Below are positions 11,960 through 24,450 of a stretch of 64,000 nt of DNA, piece by piece. The notes beneath the pieces were generated by a model. It did not search any database. It was not told where the DNA came from and saw only the letters and a program-made list of their open reading frames with translations. How positions within the stretch are numbered: the first letter of the stretch is position 1; each line of letters opens with the position of its first letter. Source of the stretch: Porpolomopsis calyptriformis. Lineage: Eukaryota; Basidiomycota; Agaricomycetes; Agaricales; Hygrophoraceae. The stretch covers positions 661,780 through 725,779 of the forward strand of contig OX621173.1 of assembly GCA_951640195.1 (NCBI GenBank). Direction: 5' to 3'. Made by a program: the position numbers and the translations under genes.

Positions 11960-13771
11960 CCACTATTGTACGAGGTCTTGAACCTCTTCTGCCTCATCAG
12001 GGTCCTCCAAAAGATCAAGAACACTTGTATAGAACTGCTCACAATGGGATGTGGTATCTGTTCGCGAAAATACAGATAATGACGAGAGACTGAAATGAAC
12101 CTGGTGAGATGTTAGGGATGGGATGTTTGAGGAAAGAGTATGAACCTGAGTTGCGACATAGGCAATCGATGCAGGTGTTACATGGGTCATGTGGTGTATA
12201 TGAGCATTCCCTGAATGCTGATGCAATGTGGAGCTGTCTGAGCTCTGGAATCTGCCCCGAGAGATGGTGGGAGGCACAATAGAAAGGAGCTATCAAAGAA
12301 ATCGTGAAAATCGAAGAAATAGAAGAAATCGGAAATTCAGAGCACTCTCTAGAGTGCTAGAGGCGGTCGAAGACGCTCAAACATGAAGGACTAGACGTGG
12401 GACGATGGAATCTATCTTCCTTCTCCATGATACAAACATATCTACAAGTAAATATATCTGTGAAAACAAAGATCCCTTTATATGCTATATAGTAAAGGGA
12501 TGAGACTTCTGAATGAAGCCACCAGTGAAAGGGTCAATGGAAACGATGAAGATCTACACAATGGATGTCTGGCTATCAGATGCATCCTTTGATATAAGCT
12601 GCGATCATGAATTGAAGGATCGGAGAATTCGAAGAAATCCACAGAAATCTGAAGAATTCAGAGATAAATCGCTGGACAGGAAGCCGAATCGCGTAGTCGG
12701 GGACATCGTAGCAGTGTAGTAGACGTCTTGAGGATCACGTAGATATATAGAACATGTCCTCCGGAGCTCAGGGGACCAAGGGGTTGTATCAATGCGTAGC
12801 CCTGAATTCTTTATTGACAGAACTGGGTGATATAAAGATATGCTTGTATGCCTAGTTTCACAACAGCCAGTTCATTTGCTTTTTGACAATCAAGTTGGTG
12901 CCACTCACAGCTACAACCAGGGTGCTCCGAAACAAACCCTTCCAAGGATCCTCAGGATCAAAGGAGTATCTGTGGTAAAGAAAGATTGGCCACTGATCGC
13001 TACTGCGTAAATGCTCCTTTGTTCTAAAATCCATCAGATTATATCTGGAGTGGACAAAAAAAACATTACTCAGCATCAGACCAGTCCAAGTCAGCAGGGC
13101 AAAGTAAGAATCCGGTGTGCTTGTGATGAAATCTATGATCCAACTTAACATTGCGTGCAAGCGGAGGATCAAGAGATTGGCCTCTGGGTGTGATCCAGTC
13201 GATGATTGGGCCCTTCAGGCTTCTAGTATCATCTGATCGTGCGCTTGAGGACCCCTTTTGTATCTTTGCAGATGTTTCATTACCAATAGGAAATATTGAT
13301 ACTTTAAACTCACCAAATCAGCGATTGTCCAAGTTTCTTCTAGGGTGCCTCTGTGTAGATGGTCTTCGAGTCCTGGAACCATATGGAGCAACATGAGGAA
13401 TACACAGTGCTCTCATATTTCCCTGTTGGGGAAGGTTCATGAAGGTACGATATCAATAAGACAGTTAGATGACAAGCGTACTTGGTTGGAAAGGAGTCAT
13501 CCATCTCGCCAGTGAGTTCACCCATCCGGCAGATGCCATTTTGTATCAGAGCATGAACGCTACATAAAGCATGTGTTGTTTGACCAAAATGGCATCCATA
13601 GTGGACTAAGGGATCAGGCAGACAACTAGTATAAATGATGATCACACATAGAGGACAAGTTGGGTTGTAAATGCCAAACCGTTTCTTTCTGGGTCTGAGC
13701 TGCAGGGCATTCTCCCATTGGTGATGTCAGCGCAGATCGGCTGAGGGAGGTAAATTCTGATCATTGGACAT
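11960..13771 (-). pseudogene. DUF6698-family gene relic, split by a 574-bp insert
   Basis: Second member of the family seen at 9075-10720. From the ATG at 13771: MSNDQNLPPSADLR, a TGA, then HHQWENALQLRPRKKRFG. Next come VHALIQNGICRMGELTGEMD (about 13550), IQKGSSSARSDDTRSLKGP with IIDWITPRGQSLDPPLARN (about 13280-13150), SSDQWPIFLYHRYSFDPEDP with WKGLF (about 13000-12920), and SPSSVNKEFRAT (about 12825-12790). The frame is then interrupted and resumes as SGNAHIHHMTHVTPASIAYV (about 12215-12150) and FSRTDTTSHCEQFYTSVLDL (about 12060-12000). Removing the insert rejoins the codons GCT ACG CAT TCA GGG exactly, so the gene was whole, or at least in frame, here before the insertion. Confidence 0.75.
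12219..12792. mobile_element. MITE-like insertion, 574 bp
   Basis: The insert interrupts the DUF6698 relic. It is bounded by ATGC at 12215-12218 and again at 12793-12796. Its ends are weakly inverted (TGATGCAA at the left, TTGTATCA at the right). No transposase is encoded. GAAGAAATC/GAATTC motifs recur inside. The superfamily is not clear from a 4-5 bp duplication. Confidence 0.65.
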
Positions 13772-14179
13772 TGTAGGGGTAAGAGGAAGGAATCAACTTT
13801 GCTTAGTGGGTAGAATCACTGATTATATGGGCTTAAGAAGTAAAGTTCGTATTTAGTTTGGTGAACTGACCTCGGCTAGGATTCACCTTGGCTATGATTC
13901 AATGGCTGCGAGCATTAGAGTCACATCTGAGTTAGGTAAACAAAAATCCCAGCGATAATTCAAGAAATTAGGAAATGGCGCGTATTACAACACTGTAGGT
14001 ATAGACATGGATGTGGATGCCACCTGCCACCTGCATCACTGCCTCCTTGCAAGGAAGAAGTGAAAACACTGACGGCTCCTATTTTAATGGCCCCCTTCCA
14101 CTGCAACAAAGTCAACAATCAACAATAGCCTCAATCCCCATCATCTTTCAAGTATATTGCTCAAGCCATGGAGCCGCTC
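13772..14179. other. No gene seen
   Basis: The stretch between the DUF6698 relic and Tnp2 relic 2 holds no recognised coding segment or repeat. Confidence 0.5.
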
Positions 14180-17100
14180 TGATTGAGGATGGCCCATCTA
14201 TTGCCATCTTGCACTCAAGCCACTAGACATTGCACAGTGCTTATGTCCACAATGTGCAGTGCTCCATGGGCTGAGTAGTATTGTATATCCAAACTTTTAA
14301 GTTGTGAATCAATGTCCTCAAGAATGCAGGACCTGATTGCAACAAGAATTATTGTGGTAGCTTCGCTGAGCCCAAGTGCTTCACAGGCAGTCAGGAACTG
14401 AATTGCATAAATGTGTTGCAATTGACCATAAAATGTTTGCAGCCTGTATTCTGGCTGGCGATAATGCTGCCTGGCATACAAGTCAACAACCATTTCATAC
14501 TGGTGGAAAGGTTTCAGTTACAACACAGTGAAAGTGTTGGATCGAATGTTCATACCTGGATATACGTCGCATCCCAGGTGTCATCATGACTAAAGCCCAA
14601 GGATGATGCACGCATTGTATCGCCTGCAGTCGAATCAATGCGGCGTACCTTACCCCACTCTTTAACATTGGCTTTCTCTAGGTGCTTCTTGACAACAGCT
14701 ACATGTGTATCAAATCGCATAGCTAGTGCCGCAGCAATGTTCACAATGCTAGCTTGCGTCGGCCTGTCTTTTGATTTTGGTGGTAAAAGCAGACATGACA
14801 GATCTATGGGAGGTTTATTAGATCGAAAGGCACTGGAGTTAAGAGACAACAAACATGATGGGTTAGTGAATGCTCCAGCAACTACCCTAGGTGATTGAAG
14901 GGCAAGTTCCTCCGTGACATTGTATATGTTTTTAATCTGTGTCAGTTGAGCTGACTCAAAAATGAATCGATTGAGGGATGCATATGGAAATCGGCAACTT
15001 CAGATTGCCTGTTGTAGGATACCACAATAACACTTAGTTGGGAATGCCCAGTAGCACCAAACAGGTCCAATGGCCTTGATGCTATCTGCTATATGCAAAA
15101 GTGCATGAATAGTGAGAGGACAGCTAGAAAGACAGTTTATATCATGTTGGTAATAGATTCTAGAGGAAGTTAGAGAATATTGTAAATGCACATATAAAGG
15201 AAATGTACTTTTCATAATCTTTAACCCATTTAATGAATCCGAGGCGGATTGCCTCAATCTCCTTGTCCATCATCTCGAACTGCAGACAAAGATTAAGGAG
15301 ACAGACCAGATTGATGAAGTGGATGTAATATTTTGGCAGCTGAAAGTGTTGCCATAGTAGAACAGGCCCAAGAAACATAGTCTAAAAAGACCACATTTCA
15401 GCCAAGCAGTTGGAATAGTCTTTGGCAATATTGGGTACTCAACTGCTGTATGCCAATGGAATTGTTGATCCAGATGCTACGGTGGCCTCTCCAATAGCTT
15501 CCCAGACCACTTTGGGGAACTGATAAGACTCAGAGCCTTCATTGAGACCTTTGAAGCACCCAGTCCAAAAAAGAATAAAATTCTTAATCAAATTTTCCCA
15601 GATGAGGTGCATGAAGTCATACAGGAAGGAAAGCGGAAAGGAAAGCAAAGGTAGATGGGACAGAAGAGGGATACCCTTGATTCCATAGGCTTTTGACAAA
15701 CATCCTGCATCCACATTGGTTACAGCTGACTGTACTTCATTGGCCTGGACAAGTAGCTCATCGTGGTTGCGCAACAGAAGGTTGTTGGGGTCATACAATC
15801 GGATGGCATTCTGTTCTGCTTGAATATCAGGGTGGCAAGATCGGTTGAGTGGAACATAGTATGTCATTGCATGAGAACCAGGCATCCACAAACCAATGAT
15901 CTTGTACATGCAGCATGGGGAAAGGCCATTATATCCTTTCATACACATCAACAATGACATCGCCAGAATATCACCAAAAACGAGAATCAAGAAAGCTCAA
16001 AGAGAAAATATCTCTGATGTCAAGATATCAAAAGCATGTACACCAAATGCCAAGTGTAAGAGTTCCTAGATTGCCGGCTATAAAAACAAATCTGCGTCAA
16101 TAGGTTTCCTCAGACCTGGAATTATGCCAAGAGCTAGGATGTGCTCTAAGTGAAAGTGTAGGTTGGGGGGCAGATTATAGTTGAAGAGAATCAGTGGCCA
16201 GGCTGTTTTTTTGCAATGTTTGAAAGGTGAAAAGCTATCTGTAGAAAGTCCAAGAGCGATGTCACAGTGATCGGCAAAATATTTGTGGCTGAGTTATTTG
16301 CCATCAATTTTGATGTGGTTTCCGCAAAGGGAGCAATAGTGAGTGCTATCGAATACATTGTTGTTTGCACTAGGAATATGCTTGTGGGTGTTACCACGGT
16401 ACAGCATCTGTTTTGCCGTGGAAGGATTTGCTGCGAAGGTGATCAAGCGGGGTATGATGGGTATGTATGTGAATTTCTTGCGTGGTCTCCTGCCAGGATG
16501 ATATCAGGCCTCCTCACAGTATGGACACTTTGTGAGATTCATGTGAGGACCGACAAAACAGCAGCATGAATTGGGATAGCAATTGTAGAACTCTGGCTTA
16601 AACCCAGCCAAAAAAGTCATGTGTGATCATATAGCATCAAGTTTGGGAAGTGGTGGATTAGTCAGAAATGCGTAGGGCAGCTTGTGAAAGTCCTCATCAG
16701 TTGTGTGGGATTGTATCTTGTATGAAAATGCTCGACAGATGGCGCAATCATATTCACTAAGTTTATTAGCTGGCAGTAGAGAATCAGGAATCCAATGACA
16801 TTAGGAATCCAATAACATAATATCAGAGAGAAAAGCTTACCAATTTCAGCTGCATCCCTCTCATAGCCCCCTAGTTGATCCCACATCAAAAGTCCAGATC
16901 CAGATTCAAATGTGTCCCAGTCGTTACCATCTTCGATTGGAACGACTTCAGAATCTGATTTGCTACTACTGTTATTATCATGTTCAATCAGCACAGGACT
17001 TGCCCATCATTCATGGACTGCGTTCACTGCTGCTTCGACAATGAAGTCCTCATTTGACAGGTTGTCATCGACCTCCTGCAGTATCCCCTCATCAATCTCC

Positions 17101-17300
17101 TGTGCAGGAATATCATCCCTGCTGGTATCAGAGTTGCTATTGAAGACCTGGTGTAGTTTGGTGAGACATCGAGGTGGGGATGGAACAAGAGGAGCAATAA
17201 GCATTGCGCGATGTGCATGTTCCCTGGAACATGGCATATATTGTTGGCAGTGGATGCAGAAGACATCAGTGTCTCGCGGCATGCTGGGCTGTGTGAGATA
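14180..17300 (-). pseudogene. Tnp2-type CACTA transposase relic 2 (near full length)
   Basis: Decayed CACTA transposase of the large agaricomycete type. From 17282: MPRDTDVFCIHCQQYMPCSR, a Cys-rich N-terminus, and an acidic stretch. After damaged middle exons come FGDILAMSLLMCMKGYNGLSP, then LYDPNNLLLRNHDELLVQAN, GIKGIPLLSHLP, FPLSFLYDFMHLIWENLIKN and FILFWTGCFKGLNEG (15990-15540). Further on are LGPVLLW (about 15375), LTIHALLHIADSIKAIGPVW with CYWAFP (about 15110-15030), EWGKVRRIDS (about 14660), and QTFYGQLQHIYAIQ near 14430. A residual C-terminal segment reaches about 14180. Several stops and a broken 16000-16600 block make it non-functional. The DFMH-type aspartate segment and the order of motifs support the family. 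Confidence 0.8.
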
Positions 17301-17839
17301 AGTTGCAGCTTGGCTATGAAATTGTTACCTGTAAAAACAGTGAACCCACTGTACTCATTGTGAACCATGTGGCGGAAGGAGCTTCATACAACATTAATGG
17401 TATGGAGAGATGATGTTTAAGCTAGTACATACCCAACAATGTATTGCTTGATGGTGGAAAATGCGTTGGTTGAAGGAGATTGGGGGTCGTTGTAGTCGCA
17501 ACAATCATTAATGTGTACACAGCAATCAAGCTTTATGTAACCCTTTGTTGATCCTCCTTGGGTAATCTCACCAGTATATAAATGTTTAGTGTTGATATAT
17601 ATTCCTTTCTTTGACACATGGGGCCAATGAAGAGAATGAAGAGAATGAAGGTTATAGTGACAGCCTGCAAAAATACCACAAAATCTACAACTCATTCTAG
17701 CAGGATGTCCCTTGGCAAGAACAACAGTAATAATCAGTTGCAAAATGGGGACACTACAGACAGGTGAGCCCAGGTGAATGGGACAGGCACTGTGCTGCAG
17801 GATGTCGAAGACAACCCACTAGAAAAGAAATAGCGGCAA

Positions 17840-18596
17840 TGAAGAGTTAGTTATGAAGTTTCAGTGGGTCTATTGCTCACCATTTTACAGCTGCTCTGGC
17901 AAAGGAGCAAAGGCTTAATGTGGAGCTCTGGAAATGTCTCAAAGACAACAAGGAGGAATACTACGGCAATGATAGCTAGGAACCAAAAACCATTTCACGG
18001 CCAAATGGAACTGCTAGTACAAATTTTAGTATCCAAGAAGCAATGGGGTTGTCGGGCACCATGAAAAAATATGAGACTTACAAGGCCCTCCAGGTGTGTG
18101 GGGTATCAATATGCAAGAACCACTCATCATTTATTTTCACAGCAGAACCTCTGGGACCTGATGCTAAATGCGCACATCAATTGGGAAGTACCCTGGGCAG
18201 AAGTTCCAGTCCGAGACAAGACAAGGCTTTTTGAAGTGGTAGGGTAGCGACGCATGGTGAATGGTAAAACGGTGCTAACAATGTTATGCAGGCTCGAGAT
18301 CAGCATCCTTTCTTGTCTCGATTTGAAAGGGACTGGGCTACAGAGGAGATTGTTAAGCAGTATATCAAAAACAGATGAAGAAACCACTACGCACATGGAT
18401 GGCTCAAAGTACCCAAGAAATATACTTACCTCAAGCAAAACTCAAGTAAACGAGACCCAGCTGGGTTACATTTGAAGAAAGCTATGGCAGGTGTTTCAGC
18501 CACCAGGAAGGGAAAGGCCCAGGGAAAGCAGGTAGCTGGAATGGGGATGACAGTGTTGGGAGATGGCAATGATGAGGGCAGCAAGTCCACATAAGT
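17840..18596 (+). pseudogene. Uncharacterised CACTA-cargo-type gene
   Basis: Transcribed divergently from Tnp2 relic 2. Segments: LAKEQRLNVELWKCLKDNKE (about 17890-17950), MKKYETYKALQ (about 18060-18092), LMLNAHINWEVPWAEVPVRD (about 18165), HPFLSRFERDWATEEIVKQY (about 18303-18362), a TGA, then LKVPKKY and a Lys/Gly-rich tail ending near 18596. The motif pattern (IDW/INWE...PW, RFERDWATEEIVKQYIKN) is one I associate with repeated hypothetical proteins in agaricomycetes. No biochemical role is known to me. Introns near 18092-18145 and 18235-18292 are inferred. Confidence 0.5.
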
Positions 18597-18989
18597 GGAT
18601 GGGCCAAGTAAAGGCATATCATTGGCATCCATAGAGGTTCCTTTTGTTCCAAATAAAGTCCATATACTGTCTCAAACAAGTTACAAGTGAGGAATTGTAA
18701 TTTGCTGTTGTGTGCAACAAAACCTTCATTGATGCTCCACACTTTCTCATCCTATCACACAATGTTGACTTATGTAGATGATGAGGGATTCAAAATCTAT
18801 ATGAAGGTTAGTTGATGCAACTAGGGAAGGGCATGTGTACGCATGTAGGCAGAATCCTTGCTTGGCCATTCACAATATTGCTGCTGAGGCTGTATTAGTG
18901 TAGTGAAAAACTACCGCTGGTTTGGGCCAACGGATATGCGTCTCAGAGCAATTCTGGATTCATTTACGACAAGCATGCATACAAGTACA

Positions 18990-19770
18990 ATTTACCAGAT
19001 GTATGAACAACTGAATTCAAATCTGTCAAGATTGGCGTGAGATAAAGGGATCAAACACACCAAGGTACTAATAGTTTGCGGCAGCATCTCTAAGACACTG
19101 AACCCTGGCATCAGTTGAAGCAATAAAATTCTCCAGCTGTGTAGTAGACATTGCTGTTCCCAATAGGTATAGAACCCGTGGAGTTGGAGTTGAGTCAAAT
19201 CTCTTGCGTGCCTGGAGAGATGCTTAGAAGTCACCGCTTTCAGATGGTTTATGCGTGCGCACAGTGAGCTGTGCTGGTGAGAAAGGTCCATAGTGCACCG
19301 GCGTCCAGTAGGGTCCAATGAACAACAACCATGGCACACTCTCCTCCTTTGAAAAATACTTTCCTTTCACTGCAGCCTTTGCTTAGTCCTCTCCTTGAAA
19401 AAAGATCTTGTGAAAGGTGCTGGTGATATTGCCATTGTTCTGCAATGCTGAAACCTCTGGCAAATCCTTCATAACATCCATGCATCTCTTCACCTCTATC
19501 CCTAATCGAAGATTGATAAATGGTGGATCGAGAGAGTAATTGCCAAGGCAAATGTCTGGGATCTCTGCACAAGTGTCCTTTCATATATCAGGTTTCCATT
19601 GAAGGAGTATCTGGGGGAAGAGTACGAAGCAATCGGAAGGATTTTTGTGCTGCATGAGAAATTTGCAGATCATGCCATAGGCGACATTCTCTGTAGGCCT
19701 GTCTTTCACAGACACATGAAGAAGGTACCTCAGGTAAGGCTGTGCAGCAAGGATGGCAGGCACCATGGCT
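18990..19770 (-). pseudogene. Unrecognised relic with PD...ExK-like pattern
   Basis: Minus-strand frames join into one protein-like stretch: LAAQPYLRYLLHVSVKDRPT (about 19750), then after a TGA EIPDICLGNY and LRLGIEVKRCMDV (about 19570-19480), then VPWLLFIGPYWTPVHYGPFS (about 19330) and LENFIASTDARVQCLRDAAN (about 19130). At least three TGA codons interrupt it. A PD followed by ExK resembles PD-(D/E)xK nucleases, but this is a pattern guess only. No family is assigned. Confidence 0.4.
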
Positions 19771-19973
19771 TGATAAAAATCACAGCTATAAGAATGTAGC
19801 TATAAAAGAAGTGAAGAATCAGAAGTTTCATAGGCTTGCCCAAGATTTGATACTTATAGACCCTGCAAAGCAATCTACACAGAAAACGCATGCGGGCGAG
19901 GTTGGATTGGGAGGGATTGGGAAGGATCAAGATGAGACTGGTAAATAAATACACAAATAAATACATACATTTA

Positions 19974-20047
19974 CAACTACCTCCAGATAACGTTTACTTC
20001 AACTACCTCCAGATAACGTTTACTTCAACTACCTCCAGATAACATTT
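19974..20047. repeat. 26-bp tandem repeat, three copies
   Basis: The unit CAACTACCTCCAGATAACGT plus TTACTT occurs three times head to tail, the last copy partial and with one change. It lies just upstream of the ORF at 20072. Confidence 0.9.
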
Positions 20048-20071
20048 CCAGACCAATACTTTGAAGGTTAG

Positions 20072-20458
20072 TTGTATCACAAGTATTCCATGTTCAATGC
20101 CCTGACTGCTGGAAGATCAGCCTCTGCGATGGAGGAGAAATCCTATGTTAAAGGCTTCAAGATCAATTGTGACAAGCTTGTAGCAGTGATTAAAGACTTC
20201 AATGATAACAATGTTGACTCATATATTCATTCCCTCATACACCTTCTGCCCCATGAGGCATACATGTACATCAGCCTCGCATATGAACATGAGCCTGATC
20301 TAACTAATGGACAGTGGCATCTGACATTGGTCATTGTCCTCAATCAAGATGATAATGAGGAAGAGCTAAAGAGAAAAGAGCTACCTCCTATTTATAAATT
20401 AATTGAGTGGGCAAGACCACATGTTCTTGTGGGTCCAGATGTTTGGGAGCTTTGGTGA
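20072..20458 (+). CDS. Hypothetical protein, 128 aa ORF
   Basis: Open frame with no recognised domain; the listed start is a non-ATG codon. It includes NCDKLVAVIKDFNDNN, SLIHLLPHEAYMYISLAYEH and LIEWARPHVLVGPDVWELW. It is probably one exon of a larger, possibly dead, transposon-associated gene. Coding potential is supported only by length and composition. Confidence 0.35.
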   Translation: MYHKYSMFNALTAGRSASAMEEKSYVKGFKINCDKLVAVIKDFNDNNVDSYIHSLIHLLPHEAYMYISLAYEHEPDLTNGQWHLTLVIVLNQDDNEEELKRKELPPIYKLIEWARPHVLVGPDVWELW

Positions 20459-21078
20459 TAAGATACTTCTGCTTAAGGACTATAACCCTCCATTGTTTGT
20501 TTTCAATGCATGCTGCCATAACAAACAGGGAATGCACACAACACTTCATTGCAATGGTAAAAGACAGTTATGATTGACTACACAAAATGCTATGTTACGC
20601 AGTGAAAACTGTGGGGTGAGAAAAACGAATTTCAAGTTCCCAGCAGCGCACCTTGATTCTGGAACACTGTGCTCATGGGTACAGGCAAGTGAGTATGGAA
20701 GCGGCACTCAATGGCACAGCAAATCTGCAAAAGAACTACCAGAAGCAGCCCACTGTCTGTGATAACATTACATCCCACCTCGACCACTCAATTTACATGT
20801 GTTCACCATAGATCTCATGCAGCAGCTCTGCCTTGGTGCCTGATGGGTGGATGCACTTCCCAAGTAGTAAACATACTTGAGGGGTGCAATGTGAAACATG
20901 ACAACACACCTAACCTATGCGGGATATTCGCAAGCGCGAAGATGAAGATGTATTCTTACATAACTTTTCAACTTGTTCTTTTGCCTGTATATACACCAAA
21001 GTCACCCTCAATCATCGTGATATGTCCACCCTGAGCCCTCCATTTTATACGCTCAATACGCCGTTATTGCATCCACCA

Positions 21079-21830
21079 TGAGTATCACCTTTGGCTCACA
21101 ACTCTGGCCTGCCGCAACTATATTTGAATCAGAGTTTTTTGATTCATTCTTCTGCCGCAATTCACCTCATCGCTTCTTCAAGCAACTGCAGGAATCCTAT
21201 CCCGAAGCTTGGTAACATTTCCACATGATCATCTGGCTGTGAGCTCATTTAGCTCAGATGTCCTATATAAAGGACAGACAGGGGACTATTCTCCATGAAT
21301 ATCAAGTGGAGCAAGCTTTGGCCCTCGCTCTGGCTTCTTAGCGATTAGCTTTTGCTGAAGAACATGCTGCACTCCGACAGCTCGAGGAAATGGGGATGCT
21401 GAGAGCAATCCTCTGTGCAGATTCCGGAAGCCATCGCAATCATGCACGAGAAGCATGCCAGGCACTCATTATTGCCAATGCAGTCCAGGCAATGTTGGCA
21501 GTGGAAAGTCAGTCGGCCTCTGAACAAGTCAGTGAAGTGGAAGCATTTCTTCAAGCCTCACGAGACGCATCCAAAGCAGCTGAGGGTAGGCTTAGGGTGG
21601 CAGATCAGCAACTTGGTGATCTTTTGGAGACAATGGATGCTGAGGGAATTAATTCTTTTTCTTCTCTGCAGTCTGAGCAAAACATGTTCAGACCTCTTTG
21701 CCGAAACTGACAAGTATGCCCTTGTGTTAGCGATGTCTCTGACGAAGGTGATCTTGAATCACATTTATCAGATATTGAGTTAGACTCAGAATTAGATCTT
21801 GATAGTCACTCAAAGGGGGAATCTGGTAGT
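21079..21830 (+). pseudogene. Unrecognised helical protein relic
   Basis: The frame opens MSITFGSQLWPAATIFESEF and meets stops around 21210-21340. It continues in a long helical, Ala/Glu/Gln-rich stretch (ACQALIIANAVQAMLAVESQ, ASKAAEGRLRVADQQLGDLL), then an acidic Asp/Ser/Glu tail (SDEGDLESHLSDIELDSE). No family is recognised. Confidence 0.35.
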
Positions 21831-21949
21831 ATACCATGTATGAATGCTGTGCTCAATATTATTTAAATCGCTTCATTCATGTGCCTAGACATGGGCAAAT
21901 ATATGTACAATTTTTTGTTGCGACCTGACATGATGTGAACATTTTGTTC

Positions 21950-23560
21950 CCATCACTCCAGTGAAGACAACATCGTCCAGGATTCTTGCAAAGGAGTGGT
22001 ATTTAAAGGAAGGGCACAGATGATGTCGGGTGATGAAACCCCATCAATGTTAATGAAAAAATCAATCGCACTTTGTCTGATTTGAAAATGGCAACTGAAG
22101 GGGCCTGTTGGCGCAAGCTCTATATTCCTGATAGGTGAGAGTGGGGTGGAAGACACCCGATAGCTGATGTACATGAAATGTAAGCCATGTTTCATAATAA
22201 CAGATAATTACTTACTGTGCTGCAATGAAGTGACTTGTTACAAGAATGCATAGAAGAGGTTCATGGTAGCAGCTTGCTGCCATGCCTAGCAGGAGGTCAA
22301 GAAAATTTATATAATGTGGATAAGAGTCACCACAAGTCAATTTCTCATCAACTTGAATGCTGGTAAGAAATTGACGAAAGACGCAAAAGATCTAACAAGG
22401 AGATTGTTATGTAAATGATAGGTGATGCTGATAGAAGGCTTACCCCAGAGCCAATGAATGCTAATGAATCCAAGGTAAACTTCCCCATGAATTTCCTTGA
22501 GTGTCGAAGCCCAATGCATCCAGTCAACTGGAAGAGTAGCTATTCGAGAACCTTATAGATTGCTGGGTGGTCAAACCCTCATCAATAGCCCTACAGATAT
22601 GTAGGAAATTTTCTGAATGTGGTCATCATAGACTTACATGAGAGTCTGTGCTTTTGCAAAGAAACTAGAGGTCAGGCCTAGTTAAGTATGCAACACAAGA
22701 AGCTACAACTGCAGCTGGGGGGTCAACTTCTTCACCATTTGCATCAATGACCTTCGAGAAAAGACCATAGTCCTCGCGACAAACACGAATGCAGGTGGCT
22801 TTGAAATGGCTCATCATAGAGCTGTACACTTTCTGAATCTATAAGGCAGTGAATAACCTATCGAGATAAAGAAGATTTGTTCCTTACTGTGGCCAAAATA
22901 CTTTTGCAAATGATATCAGCTAGGTAATGACACATGACATTATTAATTTGCAAGATGAAGGTTGGAATGTATGATCCAACCCAAGCTAGCTTCGAGCCTG
23001 TGCATAAATGCCACAAGCATTTTCATCTTTTTCATGCTTCGTTGGCTACAAAGGGCTATTCACAACTAATTCAGCTACGTAAAGCATTTGTGCAAGTGCT
23101 ATCACTTCTCAGGTTCTGGGACTGAGGTCACTTTGCTTGGTCTGCTATGATATGACTATCGGAGGGATGTTGGAACTGGTAGATGGTGGTGTGTTGTTGG
23201 GTGTCGATGTCAGTGGTGTATGAGAATAGGGTGATAAGTGGGAGTGATGCTGTTGGGCAGCTGAGTGCAAACTAGTGCCTAGACTTGGAATATGAAGCTC
23301 GACACTGACAGGTGGCTTGACACTAACAGGAAGCTTGACACTGGCAGGCAGCAAGTTGCTCAGATCAACTGAGTCAGCAGGGTTGGTCCAGATCTTAGGA
23401 CAGAGCTCAAAACTGAGTGCATCCAATACTGGGTCAGCCAGGACCCCAGGAGAAAGCTCAAGACCAAATGCTGGGTCAAAAATATTCATAAGGATGTGTG
23501 AACAGTGAATGGGCAAGCAAGTCTTAAAAATTACCATAAACATTGCATATAACATAATTT
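21950..23560 (-). pseudogene. Fragmentary minus-strand gene relic
   Basis: Short protein-like pieces lie in one orientation: a Pro/Ser/Val repeat segment (KLPVSVKPPVSVELHIPSLG, about 23330-23290), CLSREDYGLFSKVIDANGEE (about 22780-22720) and HWASTLKEIHGEVYLGFISI (about 22510-22455). The pieces are separated by stops and probable introns. The gene is not identified and probably belongs to a cargo gene of the surrounding DNA transposon. Confidence 0.3.
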
Positions 23561-23989
23561 GACAAGTATTGATGAGCCAAATTAGGGTACTTGTTCTTAT
23601 TTGTACTCCATCTTGCCAAGGTTACAAGTCCTGCAGTCACTCGTCCTCGCTTATGCTTGAATATATAATGAACCGATCAACTCCAGCTTACTTTATGCCT
23701 AAACAAATGCAAAGTTTCATGCAAGTCCAGCCAGGCAATGTTGATGCACCAACAACTCCAAATCCACCTCAACATTGGCTGGAACCCAAGCTTTCTTTAA
23801 CGGAGCCATCAACTCCCAAGTCTCTGATACTAAATGTCCAAGCCTACTACAGAGTTCATCATTGCCAATCTGTCAATACCAGTATTGTAAGTCCATCTGT
23901 ACTTCAATACAACCAAGATACGGATGGTCTGAAGATATGGTTCTAGTGAGAAGCTTTCTTTGACGCATAGCTACTGTGGCATGCGTGTA

Positions 23990-24450
23990 ATTCTAACTTG
24001 ATGCAACAGGCCAATCGACGAAATGGGCGAACATGTTACACCTTCTTGTCTCTATGAATATCGATGCATGCACAATTTTTATGGCCCTTACTGCTTGTGT
24101 GCTTTGCTAGCAGATCTGGATGAAATGGCCTACACGGAAGCATCCATCTTTGTAGCAACTACAGGGCAATTCACAGGCCAGTATGTTGCCACATGCGCAA
24201 CTGATCAATGCCAATACTGGGGTGCATATTTTTGTCTCAATGATCAGGGATATAGATTCACAGTATTGTCACTTGAACAGTCTGTATCAAGACACTTTAC
24301 AACCAAAGGGGACTCCGTGTCAAGCAGTTTCCGCTATGAAGTAAGCACACATCTGATATGGCATCCTGAATGCTGCCTCATTCCCTCTAGCAAGTATGGT
24401 TCCACCTGGGCCTTTTATACCCAAATCGCAGTCAGCTACAGCCTGTAAGC
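23990..24450 (+). pseudogene. Cys-cluster protein fragment
   Basis: The frame contains GEHVTPSCLYEYRCMHNFYG, YCLCALLADLDEMAY, then GQYVATCATDQCQYWGAYFC. The spacing of C...C and CxxxxCxxW...C resembles small zinc-binding clusters of fungal transposon-linked proteins. No ATG-to-stop model is convincing and no family is assigned. The sequence from 24,450 to 25,650 holds only short fragments. Confidence 0.35.
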
